From: Streptomyces sp. SCSIO 30461
Lineage (GTDB): Bacteria > Actinomycetota > Actinomycetes > Streptomycetales > Streptomycetaceae
DNA: 64,000 nucleotides
NCBI RefSeq assembly: GCF_037023745.1
Contig: NZ_CP146101.1
Location: 5,472,001-5,536,000, forward strand
Direction: 5' to 3'
The notes below the pieces were generated by a model, which saw only the letters and a program-made list of their open reading frames with translations, was not told the DNA's origin and did no database searches. Below, one piece after another: positions 54,739 through 63,060 of the stretch; the first letter of the stretch is position 1, and each line of letters opens with the position of its first letter. Both the position numbers and the translations under genes were made by a program.

Positions 54739-56271
54739 TTGACTCCCGCACACGGAGCCAATCCGCTCCGTGACGCCGCGGACCGGCGGCTCCCGCGTAT
54801 CGCGGGGCCGTCGGGCCTGGTGATTTTCGGCGTCACGGGCGATTTGTCACGTAAGAAGTTGATGCCTGCTGTTTACGACCTCGCCAACCGCGGTCTGCTG
54901 CCGCCGGGCTTCTCGCTCGTCGGCTACGCCCGCCGCGAGTGGGACGACGAGGACTTCGCGCAGGAGGTGCACGACGCGGTCAAGCAGCACGCCCGCACCC
55001 CCTTCCGCGAGGAGGTCTGGCAGCAGCTGATCCAGGGGATGCGCTTCGTCCAGGGCGACTTCGACGATGACACCGCCTTCGAGAACCTGAAGAAGACGAT
55101 CACCGAGCTGGACCAGGAGCAGGGCACCGGCGGCAACTTCGCGTTCTACCTGTCGGTGCCGCCGAAGTTCTTCCCCAAGGTCGTCAAGCAGCTCAAGAAG
55201 CACGGTCTGGCCGACCAGAAGGACGGCTCCTGGCGGCGTGCCGTCATCGAGAAGCCGTTCGGCCACGACCTCGCCTCGGCCAAGGAGCTCAACTCGATCG
55301 TCCACGAAGTGTTCGACCCGGACCAGGTGTTCCGGATCGACCACTACCTCGGCAAGGAAACCGTCCAGAACATCCTGGCTCTGCGTTTCGCCAACACCCT
55401 CTTCGAGCCGATCTGGAACCGGTCGTATGTGGACCATGTCCAGATCACCATGGCCGAGGACATCGGTATCGGCGGCCGGGCGGGCTACTACGACGGCATC
55501 GGCGCCGCCCGCGACGTGATCCAGAACCATCTGCTCCAGCTGCTCGCGCTGACCGCCATGGAGGAGCCCGCCTCCTTCGAGGCGGACGCGCTCGCGGCGG
55601 AGAAGACCAAGGTGCTGGGTGCCGTGAAGCTGCCGAAGGACCTGGCGGCGGGCACCGTGCGTGCCCAGTACACGGCGGGCTGGCAGGGCGGCGAGAAGGT
55701 CGTCGGCTATCTGGAGGAGGAGGGCACCGACCCGAACTCCAAGACCGACACCTATGCGGCCATCAAGGTGGAGATCGACAACCGCCGCTGGGCGGGTGTC
55801 CCCTTCTATCTGCGTACCGGCAAGCGGCTCGGGCGCCGTGTCACCGAGATCGCGGTGGTGTTCCAGCGTGCCCCGCACTCCCCCTTCGACCGGACCGCCA
55901 CCCAGGAGCTGGGGCAGAACGCCCTGGTCATCCGGGTTCAGCCGGACGAGGGCGTCACCCTGCGGTTCGGCTCCAAAGTGCCGGGCACCTCGCTGGAGGT
56001 CCGGGACGTCTCGATGGACTTCGCCTACGGAGAGTCCTTCACGGAGTCCAGCCCGGAGGCGTACGAGCGGCTGATCCTCGATGTGCTGCTCGGTGACTCC
56101 AACCTCTTCCCGAGGGTCGAGGAAGTCGAACTGTCCTGGAAGATCCTCGACCCGATCGAGGAGTTCTGGGACCGGCACGGCAAGCCCGCGCGGTACCCCG
56201 CCGGGACCTGGGGACCGGCCGAGGCGGACGAAATGCTCGCACGAGACGGACGGAGCTGGCGTCGGCCATGA
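54739..56271 (+). CDS. zwf: Glucose-6-phosphate 1-dehydrogenase
   Basis: NADP-dependent first step of the oxidative pentose phosphate pathway, 510 residues. The cofactor loop is IFGVTGDLSRKKLMP, the active-site stretch RIDHYLGKETVQN and the substrate motif IEKPFGHDLASAKEL. The start is unusual: TTG 54739, backed by GGAGG about 10 bases upstream and by the family opening ANPLRDAADRRLPRIAGPSG. Its last bases overlap opcA (ATGA). Confidence 0.95.
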   Translation: MTPAHGANPLRDAADRRLPRIAGPSGLVIFGVTGDLSRKKLMPAVYDLANRGLLPPGFSLVGYARREWDDEDFAQEVHDAVKQHARTPFREEVWQQLIQGMRFVQGDFDDDTAFENLKKTITELDQEQGTGGNFAFYLSVPPKFFPKVVKQLKKHGLADQKDGSWRRAVIEKPFGHDLASAKELNSIVHEVFDPDQVFRIDHYLGKETVQNILALRFANTLFEPIWNRSYVDHVQITMAEDIGIGGRAGYYDGIGAARDVIQNHLLQLLALTAMEEPASFEADALAAEKTKVLGAVKLPKDLAAGTVRAQYTAGWQGGEKVVGYLEEEGTDPNSKTDTYAAIKVEIDNRRWAGVPFYLRTGKRLGRRVTEIAVVFQRAPHSPFDRTATQELGQNALVIRVQPDEGVTLRFGSKVPGTSLEVRDVSMDFAYGESFTESSPEAYERLILDVLLGDSNLFPRVEEVELSWKILDPIEEFWDRHGKPARYPAGTWGPAEADEMLARDGRSWRRP

Positions 56272-57302
56272 AGATCGACCTCACGGACACCACGTCAGGA
56301 AAGATCAACAAGGCTCTGGTGAAGGGACGCCGGGCAATCGGCACCCCGGCCGTCGGCATGGTGCTCACCCTGGTCATCGTCACCGACGAGGAGAACGCCT
56401 ACGACGCGCTCAAGGCCGCCAACGACGCGTCCCGCGAGCACCCTTCACGCACCCTTGTGGTGATCAAGAGGGTCTCCCGGTCGCCGCGTGACAAGGCCAA
56501 GGCGCGTCTCGACGCGGAGGTGCGGGTCGGCGCCGACGCCGGCACCGGTGAGACGGTCGTACTGCGGCTGTACGGCGAGGTCGCCGACCACGCCAACTCG
56601 GTCGTGCTGCCGTTGCTGCTGCCGGACGCCCCGGTGGTGGTGTGGTGGCCGGTGCACGCACCGGCCGACCCGGCATCGGACCCGCTGGGCGCGTTGGCGC
56701 AGCGCCGGGTCACCGACACCTACGCCTGCGAGCAGCCGATCGCCGAGCTCACGGCCAGGGCCGACGCCTACACCCCGGGTGACACGGATCTGGCATGGAC
56801 CCGGATCACCCCGTGGCGCTCGATGCTCGCCGCGGCACTGGACCAGGCGCCCTGGAAGGTGACCTCGGTCGAGGTGGAGGGCGAGGAGCACAACCCCAGC
56901 TGCGAGCTGCTCGCCATGTGGCTCGCCGACCGGCTCAAGGTGCCGGTGCAGCGCTCGGTTTCGACGGGCCCCGGACTGACCTCCGTGAGGATGGACACCA
57001 AGCAGGGCCCCATCGAGCTGGGCCGGTCCGACGGCTCCGTCGCCACCCTCTCCATCGAGGGCCAGCCGGACCGGGCGGTGGCACTGAAGCGGCGGGACAC
57101 GGCGGAGCTGATCGCGGAGGAGCTGCGACGGCTCGACCCGGACGACATCTACGCCTCGGCGCTGCGGTACGGCGTCGACCGACTGGACATCGGTTCCGGC
57201 GAGCTTCCGGGGCCCGCTCCCGCGCAGGCCGCCGCGGAGGGAGCCGCGCCGCGGAAGAAGGCCGCGGCGAAGCCCCCGGCCAGGAAGGCGGCGTCGAAAT
57301 GA
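56268..57302 (+). CDS. opcA: Glucose-6-phosphate dehydrogenase assembly/allosteric protein OpcA
   Basis: The 344-residue partner activates glucose-6-phosphate dehydrogenase and is always found next to zwf in actinobacteria and cyanobacteria. Family parts are IDLTDTTSGKINKALV at the start and VVVWWPVHAPADPASDPLGALA in the middle. A Lys/Ala-rich tail (KKAAAKPPARKAASK) ends it. The 4-base overlaps at both ends show coupled translation. Confidence 0.95.
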   Translation: MKIDLTDTTSGKINKALVKGRRAIGTPAVGMVLTLVIVTDEENAYDALKAANDASREHPSRTLVVIKRVSRSPRDKAKARLDAEVRVGADAGTGETVVLRLYGEVADHANSVVLPLLLPDAPVVVWWPVHAPADPASDPLGALAQRRVTDTYACEQPIAELTARADAYTPGDTDLAWTRITPWRSMLAAALDQAPWKVTSVEVEGEEHNPSCELLAMWLADRLKVPVQRSVSTGPGLTSVRMDTKQGPIELGRSDGSVATLSIEGQPDRAVALKRRDTAELIAEELRRLDPDDIYASALRYGVDRLDIGSGELPGPAPAQAAAEGAAPRKKAAAKPPARKAASK

Positions 57303-58105
57303 GCGCTCCCCAGCTGGTCGTCCACCGCGACAAGGAGCTGATGGCGCAGGCCGCCGCGGCCCGGCTGATCACGAAGATCGTGGACGCCCAGGCCGCGCGC
57401 GGTTCGGCGTCGGTGGTCCTCACCGGCGGGCGCAACGGGAACGGCCTGCTGGCCGCACTGGCCGCCGCGCCTGCCCGGGACGCCATCGACTGGTCACGGC
57501 TGGAGCTGTGGTGGGGCGACGAGCGCTTCCTGCCGGAGGGCGACCCGGAGCGCAATGTCACCCAGGCCCGCCAGGTCCTGCTGGACTCGGTGCCGCTGGA
57601 CCCGTCCCGGGTGCACCCGATGCCGGCGTCCGACGGCCCGTACGGCAATGACGCGGACACCGCGGCCGCGGCGTACGCGCAGGAGCTGGCGGCCGCCGCG
57701 GGTCCGGAGCACTATCGGTCAGCGGCTGCCGCCGCGGGCGGCGATGTGCCGACCTTCGACGTGCTGATGCTGGGCGTCGGCCCGGACACGCATGTCGCCT
57801 CCCTGTTCCCGGAGCATCCGGGGGTTCGGGAGACCGAGCGGACGGTGGTCGGCGTGCACGGCGCGCCCAAGCCGCCGCCCACCAGGATCTCGCTGACCCT
57901 TCCGGCGATCCGCGCAGCACGCGAGGTGTGGCTGCTCGCGGCGGGCGACGACAAGGCGAACGCGGCTCGGATCGCGCTGTCCGGCGCGGGTGAGATCCAG
58001 GCTCCGGCAGCCGGTGCGTACGGGCGGGCGAGGACGCTGTGGCTGCTCGACTCGGCCGCGGCGTCCCAGCTTCCGCGCGGGCTCTACCCACCGGCTTCGG
58101 CCTGA
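57299..58105 (+). CDS. pgl: 6-phosphogluconolactonase
   Basis: Hydrolyses 6-phosphogluconolactone to 6-phosphogluconate, 268 residues of the DevB/NagB-like family. The family motifs are VLTGGRNGNGLLAAL, the ELWWGDERFLPEGDPERN loop and DVLMLGVGPDTHVASLFP. ATG 57299 overlaps the opcA stop by 4 bases. A strong hairpin ends the operon 33 bases past the stop. Confidence 0.95.
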   Translation: MSAPQLVVHRDKELMAQAAAARLITKIVDAQAARGSASVVLTGGRNGNGLLAALAAAPARDAIDWSRLELWWGDERFLPEGDPERNVTQARQVLLDSVPLDPSRVHPMPASDGPYGNDADTAAAAYAQELAAAAGPEHYRSAAAAAGGDVPTFDVLMLGVGPDTHVASLFPEHPGVRETERTVVGVHGAPKPPPTRISLTLPAIRAAREVWLLAAGDDKANAARIALSGAGEIQAPAAGAYGRARTLWLLDSAAASQLPRGLYPPASA

Positions 58106-58138
58106 GCGGCTGAGCCGCTCGGGCTCCAGGCATCCTCG

Positions 58139-58177
58139 GCCGACGGCCCGGTTCCGTTGTGGAACCGGGCCGTCGGC
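58139..58177. terminator. Terminator after the pentose phosphate operon
   Basis: A perfect 17-bp stem (58139-58155 with 58161-58177) has a 5-base loop GTTGT. The P450 gene ends just after it from the other side, so it can serve both. Confidence 0.8.
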
Positions 58178-58188
58178 GGTTGTGGACG

Positions 58189-59388
58189 TCACCACACCAC
58201 AGGGAGCTTCTCCGGGCTTCGCATCAGGGCGCCCCACTTGATGTCGTCGGGGTCGACATCAAGCCGCAGGGTGGGAAGCCTGCGTGCCAGGCCGGAGAAG
58301 GCCGCTTCGATCTGGAGGCGCGCGAGGTGGGCGCCGAGGCAGTAGTGCGGGCCCCGTCCGAAGGCGAGATGACGCTCGGTCGATGCCTCCGCGTCCCGCG
58401 ACAGCCGACAGGACAGTGGCGTGGGATAGACCTGTGCGTCGTGGTTGGCCGCTTCGATCGAGGCGAGAACCGCTTCCCCCTTGCGGATCGTCCCGGACGG
58501 CAGGTCGACGTCCTCTGTCGCCACCCGCACGTTGGACAGCGCCACCGAGTGGCAACGGAGCAGCTCGTCGGCAGCGGACGACAGCCCGGTGGAACCGCCG
58601 AAGAAGCGGTAGAGATCGGGATCAGCCAGCACGGTGACGGCCGCTCGGGTGAGGATGCCGGCCGGGGTGTGCCCTGCGATGATCATCATCAGTGCCAGGT
58701 CGCACACCTCGGACTCGGACAGTCCGGCGGTCTCGTCCCTGACCCTGATCAGTTCGCTGATCAGACCCTCGCCAGGAGACTTCTCCACGTGGCGCACGAT
58801 CTCCTGGACGCGCTGCGCGTAGGCGGCCGCCTGTTCCCTGGCCGCCTCGCCCTCACCGGCGGCGAAGGAGGCCAGGGCACCCGCCCCGGCACGCAGCTCG
58901 GCACCGCTCTCGGGCGGGATACCGAGAATCTCGGCCATGGCGATGCCCGCGAGCGGGTCGGCGAACCGGCTGACGAAGTCGGCCGGCGATCCCTGGGAGA
59001 CGAAGTCGGTGATCAGGTCGTCGACGAGCTGATGGATCCTCGGCCGCCAGCGGTCCATCCGTCCGCGGCTGAACGCCTTGGTGACGAATCCGCGCAGTCG
59101 TTGATGGCGCTCACCTTCCAGGTTGACGAGAAGGCCGAGGTTGTACGCCATGAAGTCGAACCCCGGGAGGAAGCGCGGGGCGGCGCTGCCGTTCAGATCT
59201 CGCGAGAAACGGCTGTCCGAGAGGACCTGCGCGACGTCCGCGTAACGTACGGCGAGACGAGCGGCGACTCCGCTGGGCATGCGGACCCAACCGAGTGGAT
59301 CGTCCTCCCGGAGTCGTTCGAGAACGGCCGGTGGCCCACCCCGCGGCCCCGCAGGGAAAGGGCAGACGGGAAGCTCTTCGGTCTCCAT
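58189..59388 (-). CDS. Cytochrome P450 with atypical I-helix
   Basis: Soluble bacterial P450 of 399 residues. The heme Cys350 lies in FGRGPHYCLGAHLA, the K-helix ExxR is E275-LL-R278 and the I-helix reads MMIIAGHTPAG (238-244). The usual acidic/Thr pair after AGH is replaced by Thr241 and Pro242. It is divergent from the C-methyltransferase gene and probably oxidises the terpenoid made by the neighbouring genes. ATG 59388 has GGGAGA upstream. Confidence 0.93.
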   Translation of the reverse strand: METEELPVCPFPAGPRGGPPAVLERLREDDPLGWVRMPSGVAARLAVRYADVAQVLSDSRFSRDLNGSAAPRFLPGFDFMAYNLGLLVNLEGERHQRLRGFVTKAFSRGRMDRWRPRIHQLVDDLITDFVSQGSPADFVSRFADPLAGIAMAEILGIPPESGAELRAGAGALASFAAGEGEAAREQAAAYAQRVQEIVRHVEKSPGEGLISELIRVRDETAGLSESEVCDLALMMIIAGHTPAGILTRAAVTVLADPDLYRFFGGSTGLSSAADELLRCHSVALSNVRVATEDVDLPSGTIRKGEAVLASIEAANHDAQVYPTPLSCRLSRDAEASTERHLAFGRGPHYCLGAHLARLQIEAAFSGLARRLPTLRLDVDPDDIKWGALMRSPEKLPVVW

Positions 59389-59711
59389 CGTTTCTCCCGG
59401 ATGTTCCGTCTCTGGGTCCTCCCTTTCTCAGGATGTCCATATGTCGATCCCCTCTATCGCCATGGGTTCATCGGATGCGATTTTTCAGCTTGTCGGACCA
59501 TCGAAAGCGGCTGTGCCCTCCGACGGCCGACCGGGCACGATCGGGCACGATCGGGTCAACCGGGTTCCCGCTCACCCGTCCGGAGGGCACTGAGGTGCAG
59601 AAAGGGGAGGGAGGCTGTCCCATGCGTAGGGGGCGAGGACGCCGGGGTCCTCACGGTGTCGTCGCTGATTCGAGCCCTGACTGCATACCGATACATGACG
59701 GGATGGTCGCG
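59389..59711. promoter_or_regulatory. Divergent promoter region of the terpenoid locus
   Basis: These 323 bases between the P450 and methyltransferase genes are richer in A+T around 59400-59520 than the flanks. A direct repeat of the decamer CGGGCACGAT occurs at 59532-59541 and 59542-59551. No regulator gene is nearby, so the site could serve a distant pathway regulator. Confidence 0.45.
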
Positions 59712-60569
59712 ATGAGCCTGCCGGTGGAGACTTTGGTGCGTAATCCCTTCGAGGCCGAGGCTTTTGCCTACTACGACACCAAGCGCGACGACGCACTGAA
59801 CCTGCATCTGGGACATCTCGACGGGCTCTACCACCATCATTTTGCCGTGGGTGATTTCGACCGGTCAGTTCTGGAATTGACCGGCCACGCACAGCAGAGT
59901 GCGATCAGCCATGAGATCCATCGGCTCGAAACCAGGCAGGTGGACTCGGTATTGGGCGCTCTGACGCAATCGGGAGCACACTCCCGGATTCTGGACGCCG
60001 GATCGGGGCGCGGGGGAACCGCCTTCCTCCTGCACCACGTACTGGGGTGCCGTGTGGACGGAGTGAATTTCTCCGCGTACCAGAACCGCTTTGCCCGCGC
60101 CCAGGCGCTCGAACGAGGTGTGGCGGACATGGTGCACTTCCATGATCTCAACATGACTCACACGCGCTTCCCGGCGGAGTCCTTCGACGCCGTCGTCACC
60201 AACGAGACGACGATGTACGTGGAACTCGACGAGGCGTTCTCCGAATTCGCCCGGGTCCTCGAAACGGATGGCCGGTACGTGCTGCTCACCTGGTGCGTCA
60301 ACGACACGGTCGTGCCCGGGCAACCGGTGGAGGCGACGATCGACGCCCACTACCGCTGCCGTACCCACAGCCGGCGCGGCTACCTGCGTGCCCTGCTCGA
60401 CGCCGGTTTCGTTCCGTACCAGGTCGACGATCTCACTCAGGCGGCCATCCCGTACTGGGAACTGCGCTCCCGCTCCGAGCTGACCACGGGCATCGAACAG
60501 ACCTACCTTGACGGCTACCGCAGCGGCCGGATCAGCTATATCCGCATCGTCTCCCGCAAGGCGGGGTGA
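59712..60569 (+). CDS. Prenyl-diphosphate C-methyltransferase (GPP 2-methyltransferase-like)
   Basis: SAM-dependent methyltransferase of 285 residues, closest in pattern to geranyl diphosphate 2-C-methyltransferase of 2-methylisoborneol synthesis. Shared features are NLHLGHLDGLYHHHF, EIHRLETRQVD, SAM motif I ILDAGSGRGG (residues 93-102), NETTMYVELDEAFSEFARVL, the HSRRGYLRALLDAG segment and IPYWELRSRSELTTGIE. No terpene cyclase follows it here; a polyprenyl synthase does, 4 bases downstream. The substrate may be IPP, GPP or a longer prenyl diphosphate. ATG 59712 is backed by GGGATGG; 59703 is a second choice. Confidence 0.85.
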   Translation: MSLPVETLVRNPFEAEAFAYYDTKRDDALNLHLGHLDGLYHHHFAVGDFDRSVLELTGHAQQSAISHEIHRLETRQVDSVLGALTQSGAHSRILDAGSGRGGTAFLLHHVLGCRVDGVNFSAYQNRFARAQALERGVADMVHFHDLNMTHTRFPAESFDAVVTNETTMYVELDEAFSEFARVLETDGRYVLLTWCVNDTVVPGQPVEATIDAHYRCRTHSRRGYLRALLDAGFVPYQVDDLTQAAIPYWELRSRSELTTGIEQTYLDGYRSGRISYIRIVSRKAG

Positions 60570-60573
60570 TCCG

Positions 60574-61647
60574 ATGTCCTCCGCGCAGCCCGCGGTTCCC
60601 GCTGTCGTCGAGCGAGCCCGCGTCTTCGTCCGTCCGGCTCTCGCCCAGGCGATCGCGCGCTTCCCCGCCGGTCTCGAACGAGCCGCGGGCTACTACTTCG
60701 GCTGGTGGGACGCAGACGGCAGCCCTGTCGCCGGACGCGGCAGCCGGTCCCTCCAGGCGTGCATGGCCATGCTCTCCGCCGAGGCCGCGGGCGCCGAAGC
60801 CGAGGTGGCGCTCCCGGGAGCCGTGGCCGTGGAGTTGATCCACAACTTCTCCCTGCTGCACGACGACATCATCGACGGCGACGACATCCGTCGCGGCCGG
60901 CCGACCGCCTGGGTCGTGTACGGCACCGGTACGTCGCTGCTGTCCGGCGACGCGTTGTGGGCCGCGGCTGCCGAGGGCCTGTTCGCCGTCGACGGTCCGG
61001 CGGGGGCTGCGGCGGCCAGGGAACTCAACAACGCCCTCACCCGCATGATCCACGCCGCCGCCCGGGAGTGCGAGTTCGACGACGGCCCGGTGGACTCGCT
61101 CTCCATCGATGACTACCTGCACGTCTGCGAGGGCAAGGGCGGGGCACTTCTGGGGTCGGCCGCGGTGATCGGCTCCGTGCTGGCGGGAGCCCCCGCCGCT
61201 CAGGCGGAGGTACTGCGGGAAGCGGCGCACAGGGCGGGAACGGCCTGGCAGGCCGCGAACGACCTGGAGAACATCTGGGGTGACACCGTCCTGGTCGGCA
61301 AGCCCGGGTTCCAGGACCTCCGCAGCCGCAAGCGCACCCTTCCCGTCATCGCGGCCCTCCAGAGCGGGCATCCGGCATCGGACGAGCTGGCTTGCCTGCT
61401 CAAAGGAGACCTGGACGAAGACGGCCTGGCGCGGGCGGCCAGTCTCATCGACGCCGCCGGCGGGCGCGCGTACGCCCAGGAGGTGGCCCGATCCCATCTC
61501 GCTCAAGCGGTGGCCCTGTTGGACGGCGCTGCCCTGCCACCCGCGGTCCACGAGGACCTGGTGGATCTGCTCGACTTCGCCGTGACCCGCCGCCCCCGGA
61601 CCGGCGGGCGCGGGGGGCATGGCGGGCACGGCACCGCCGCACCGTGA
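60574..61647 (+). CDS. Divergent polyprenyl diphosphate synthase
   Basis: Isoprenyl diphosphate synthase family protein of 357 residues. The first aspartate-rich motif is intact (LLHDDIIDGDDIRRGRP, Asp97/98/101). The second is altered: ANDLENIWGD, where the usual first Asp is Asn. The usual GGK-x-x-R-P substrate loop reads GRGSRSLQA, so the conserved Lys and Arg are Arg and Gln. It is coupled to the methyltransferase (4-base gap). It may extend or accept methylated prenyl units. Confidence 0.87.
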   Translation: MSSAQPAVPAVVERARVFVRPALAQAIARFPAGLERAAGYYFGWWDADGSPVAGRGSRSLQACMAMLSAEAAGAEAEVALPGAVAVELIHNFSLLHDDIIDGDDIRRGRPTAWVVYGTGTSLLSGDALWAAAAEGLFAVDGPAGAAAARELNNALTRMIHAAARECEFDDGPVDSLSIDDYLHVCEGKGGALLGSAAVIGSVLAGAPAAQAEVLREAAHRAGTAWQAANDLENIWGDTVLVGKPGFQDLRSRKRTLPVIAALQSGHPASDELACLLKGDLDEDGLARAASLIDAAGGRAYAQEVARSHLAQAVALLDGAALPPAVHEDLVDLLDFAVTRRPRTGGRGGHGGHGTAAP

Positions 61648-61659
61648 TCGAGGCCCTCC

Positions 61660-63060
61660 TCAGGTGGACAGGCCCGCCAGACGGAGAAGGAGGGGCTTCA
61701 CATCGGTGGCCGCGAGGCGGTCGCCGAGCGCGTGCGGGATCGAGCAGATGACGAGCGGGCCTTCGTCGTCGCCGAGGGGAAGGCGGCCGTGGCTGCCGCG
61801 GACAGCCGAGGGGTCCAGCGGCACGACGGCCATGCGGTAGCGCAGGCCGAGCCTCTTCCGGGCCAGTGCCGTGGCCGCCCTCACCTTCACATAGGGGTCG
61901 GAGGGGTCCATGAAGAGCTCGGCCGGGTCGTAGCCGGGTTTGCGGTGGATGTCGACGAGTCGCGCGAAGTCGGGGGCGCGGGCGTCATCGAGCCAGTAGT
62001 AGTACGTGAACCAGGCGTTGGGCTCGGCGATGGCCACGAGCTCCCCGGAGCGGGGGTGGTCGAGACCGCTACGCTTCTTGCCGTCATCCGCCAGGATCCG
62101 CTCGATGCCGGGCATGCCTTCCAGTGCCGCCCGGGTGACCGCCAGGTCATCGGGGCGCCGCACGTAGACATGGGCGATCTGGTGGTCGGCGACCGCGAAG
62201 GCCCGGGAGGCCATGGGATCGAGGTACTCCATGCCGTCCTGGGTGTGTACCTCGAGCAGTCCGGCACGTCGCAGGGCGCGGTTGATGTCGACGGGGTGGT
62301 CCACGGGTGCGATGCCGTACTCGGAGAGCGCGACGACGGTGCGCCCCTCGGCCTCGGCGTCTTCGAGCAGGGGCGCCAAGGCCTCGTCCAGGTCCGCGGC
62401 GGCCTTCAGCGAGCGCGGGTCGTCGGGTCCGAAGCGCTGCAGGTCGTAGTCGAGGTGCGGGAGATAGCAGAGCGTGAGGTCGGGGTGCCGGGTGCGGTTG
62501 ATGTGGCGGGTGGCGTCGATGATCCACCGGCTGGAGGTGAGGCCGGCGCCGGGTCCCCAGTACTGGAAGAGGGGGAAGGTGCCGAATCTCCCGGTGAGTT
62601 CGTCGTGCAGCTCCGGGGGGCGGGTGTAGCAGTCCGGCTCCTTGCGGCCGTCCGCGTAGTAGACGGGCCGAGGGGTGACGGTGATGTCGGTGTCCGCGCC
62701 CATGGCGTACCACCAGCAGATGTTGGCGACGGTGTAGCCCGGGTGCGCCCGCCGGGCCGCGTCCCAGATCTTGTCGCCGCCGACCAGACCGTTGTGCTGC
62801 CGCCACAGGAGGACGTCACCGAGCTCGCGGAAGTACCAGCCGTTGCCCACGACGCCGTGGTCGGAGGGCGGGGCTCCGGTCAGGAAGGTGGACTGGACGG
62901 AGCAGGTGACGGCCGGTAGGACCGTGTCCAGCGGTGTGTGCGAACCGGACCGCGCGAGCGCGTCGAGGTGGGGCATACGGCCGAGGAGGCGAGGAGTCAG
63001 ACCGACGACGTCGAGAAGGAGGAGCGGAGTCGGCGGGGCGCTGGTCCGTTGCGTGGTCAC
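61660..63060 (-). CDS. EboF-like type I phosphodiesterase/nucleotide pyrophosphatase-family protein
   Basis: Alkaline-phosphatase-superfamily protein of 466 residues: metal site LLLDVVGLTPRLL, nucleophile region LPAVTCSVQSTFLTGAPPSDHG (Thr or Ser), GNGWYFRELG, and later metal ligands in LPHLDYDLQRFGPDD and the AVADHQIAHVYV segment. This fits EboF of the ebo operon, whose genes are linked to export or processing of precursors to the periplasm. GTG 63060 overlaps the upstream gene stop by 4 bases. It converges with the polyprenyl synthase, 12 bases apart. Confidence 0.85.
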   Translation of the reverse strand: MTTQRTSAPPTPLLLLDVVGLTPRLLGRMPHLDALARSGSHTPLDTVLPAVTCSVQSTFLTGAPPSDHGVVGNGWYFRELGDVLLWRQHNGLVGGDKIWDAARRAHPGYTVANICWWYAMGADTDITVTPRPVYYADGRKEPDCYTRPPELHDELTGRFGTFPLFQYWGPGAGLTSSRWIIDATRHINRTRHPDLTLCYLPHLDYDLQRFGPDDPRSLKAAADLDEALAPLLEDAEAEGRTVVALSEYGIAPVDHPVDINRALRRAGLLEVHTQDGMEYLDPMASRAFAVADHQIAHVYVRRPDDLAVTRAALEGMPGIERILADDGKKRSGLDHPRSGELVAIAEPNAWFTYYYWLDDARAPDFARLVDIHRKPGYDPAELFMDPSDPYVKVRAATALARKRLGLRYRMAVVPLDPSAVRGSHGRLPLGDDEGPLVICSIPHALGDRLAATDVKPLLLRLAGLST

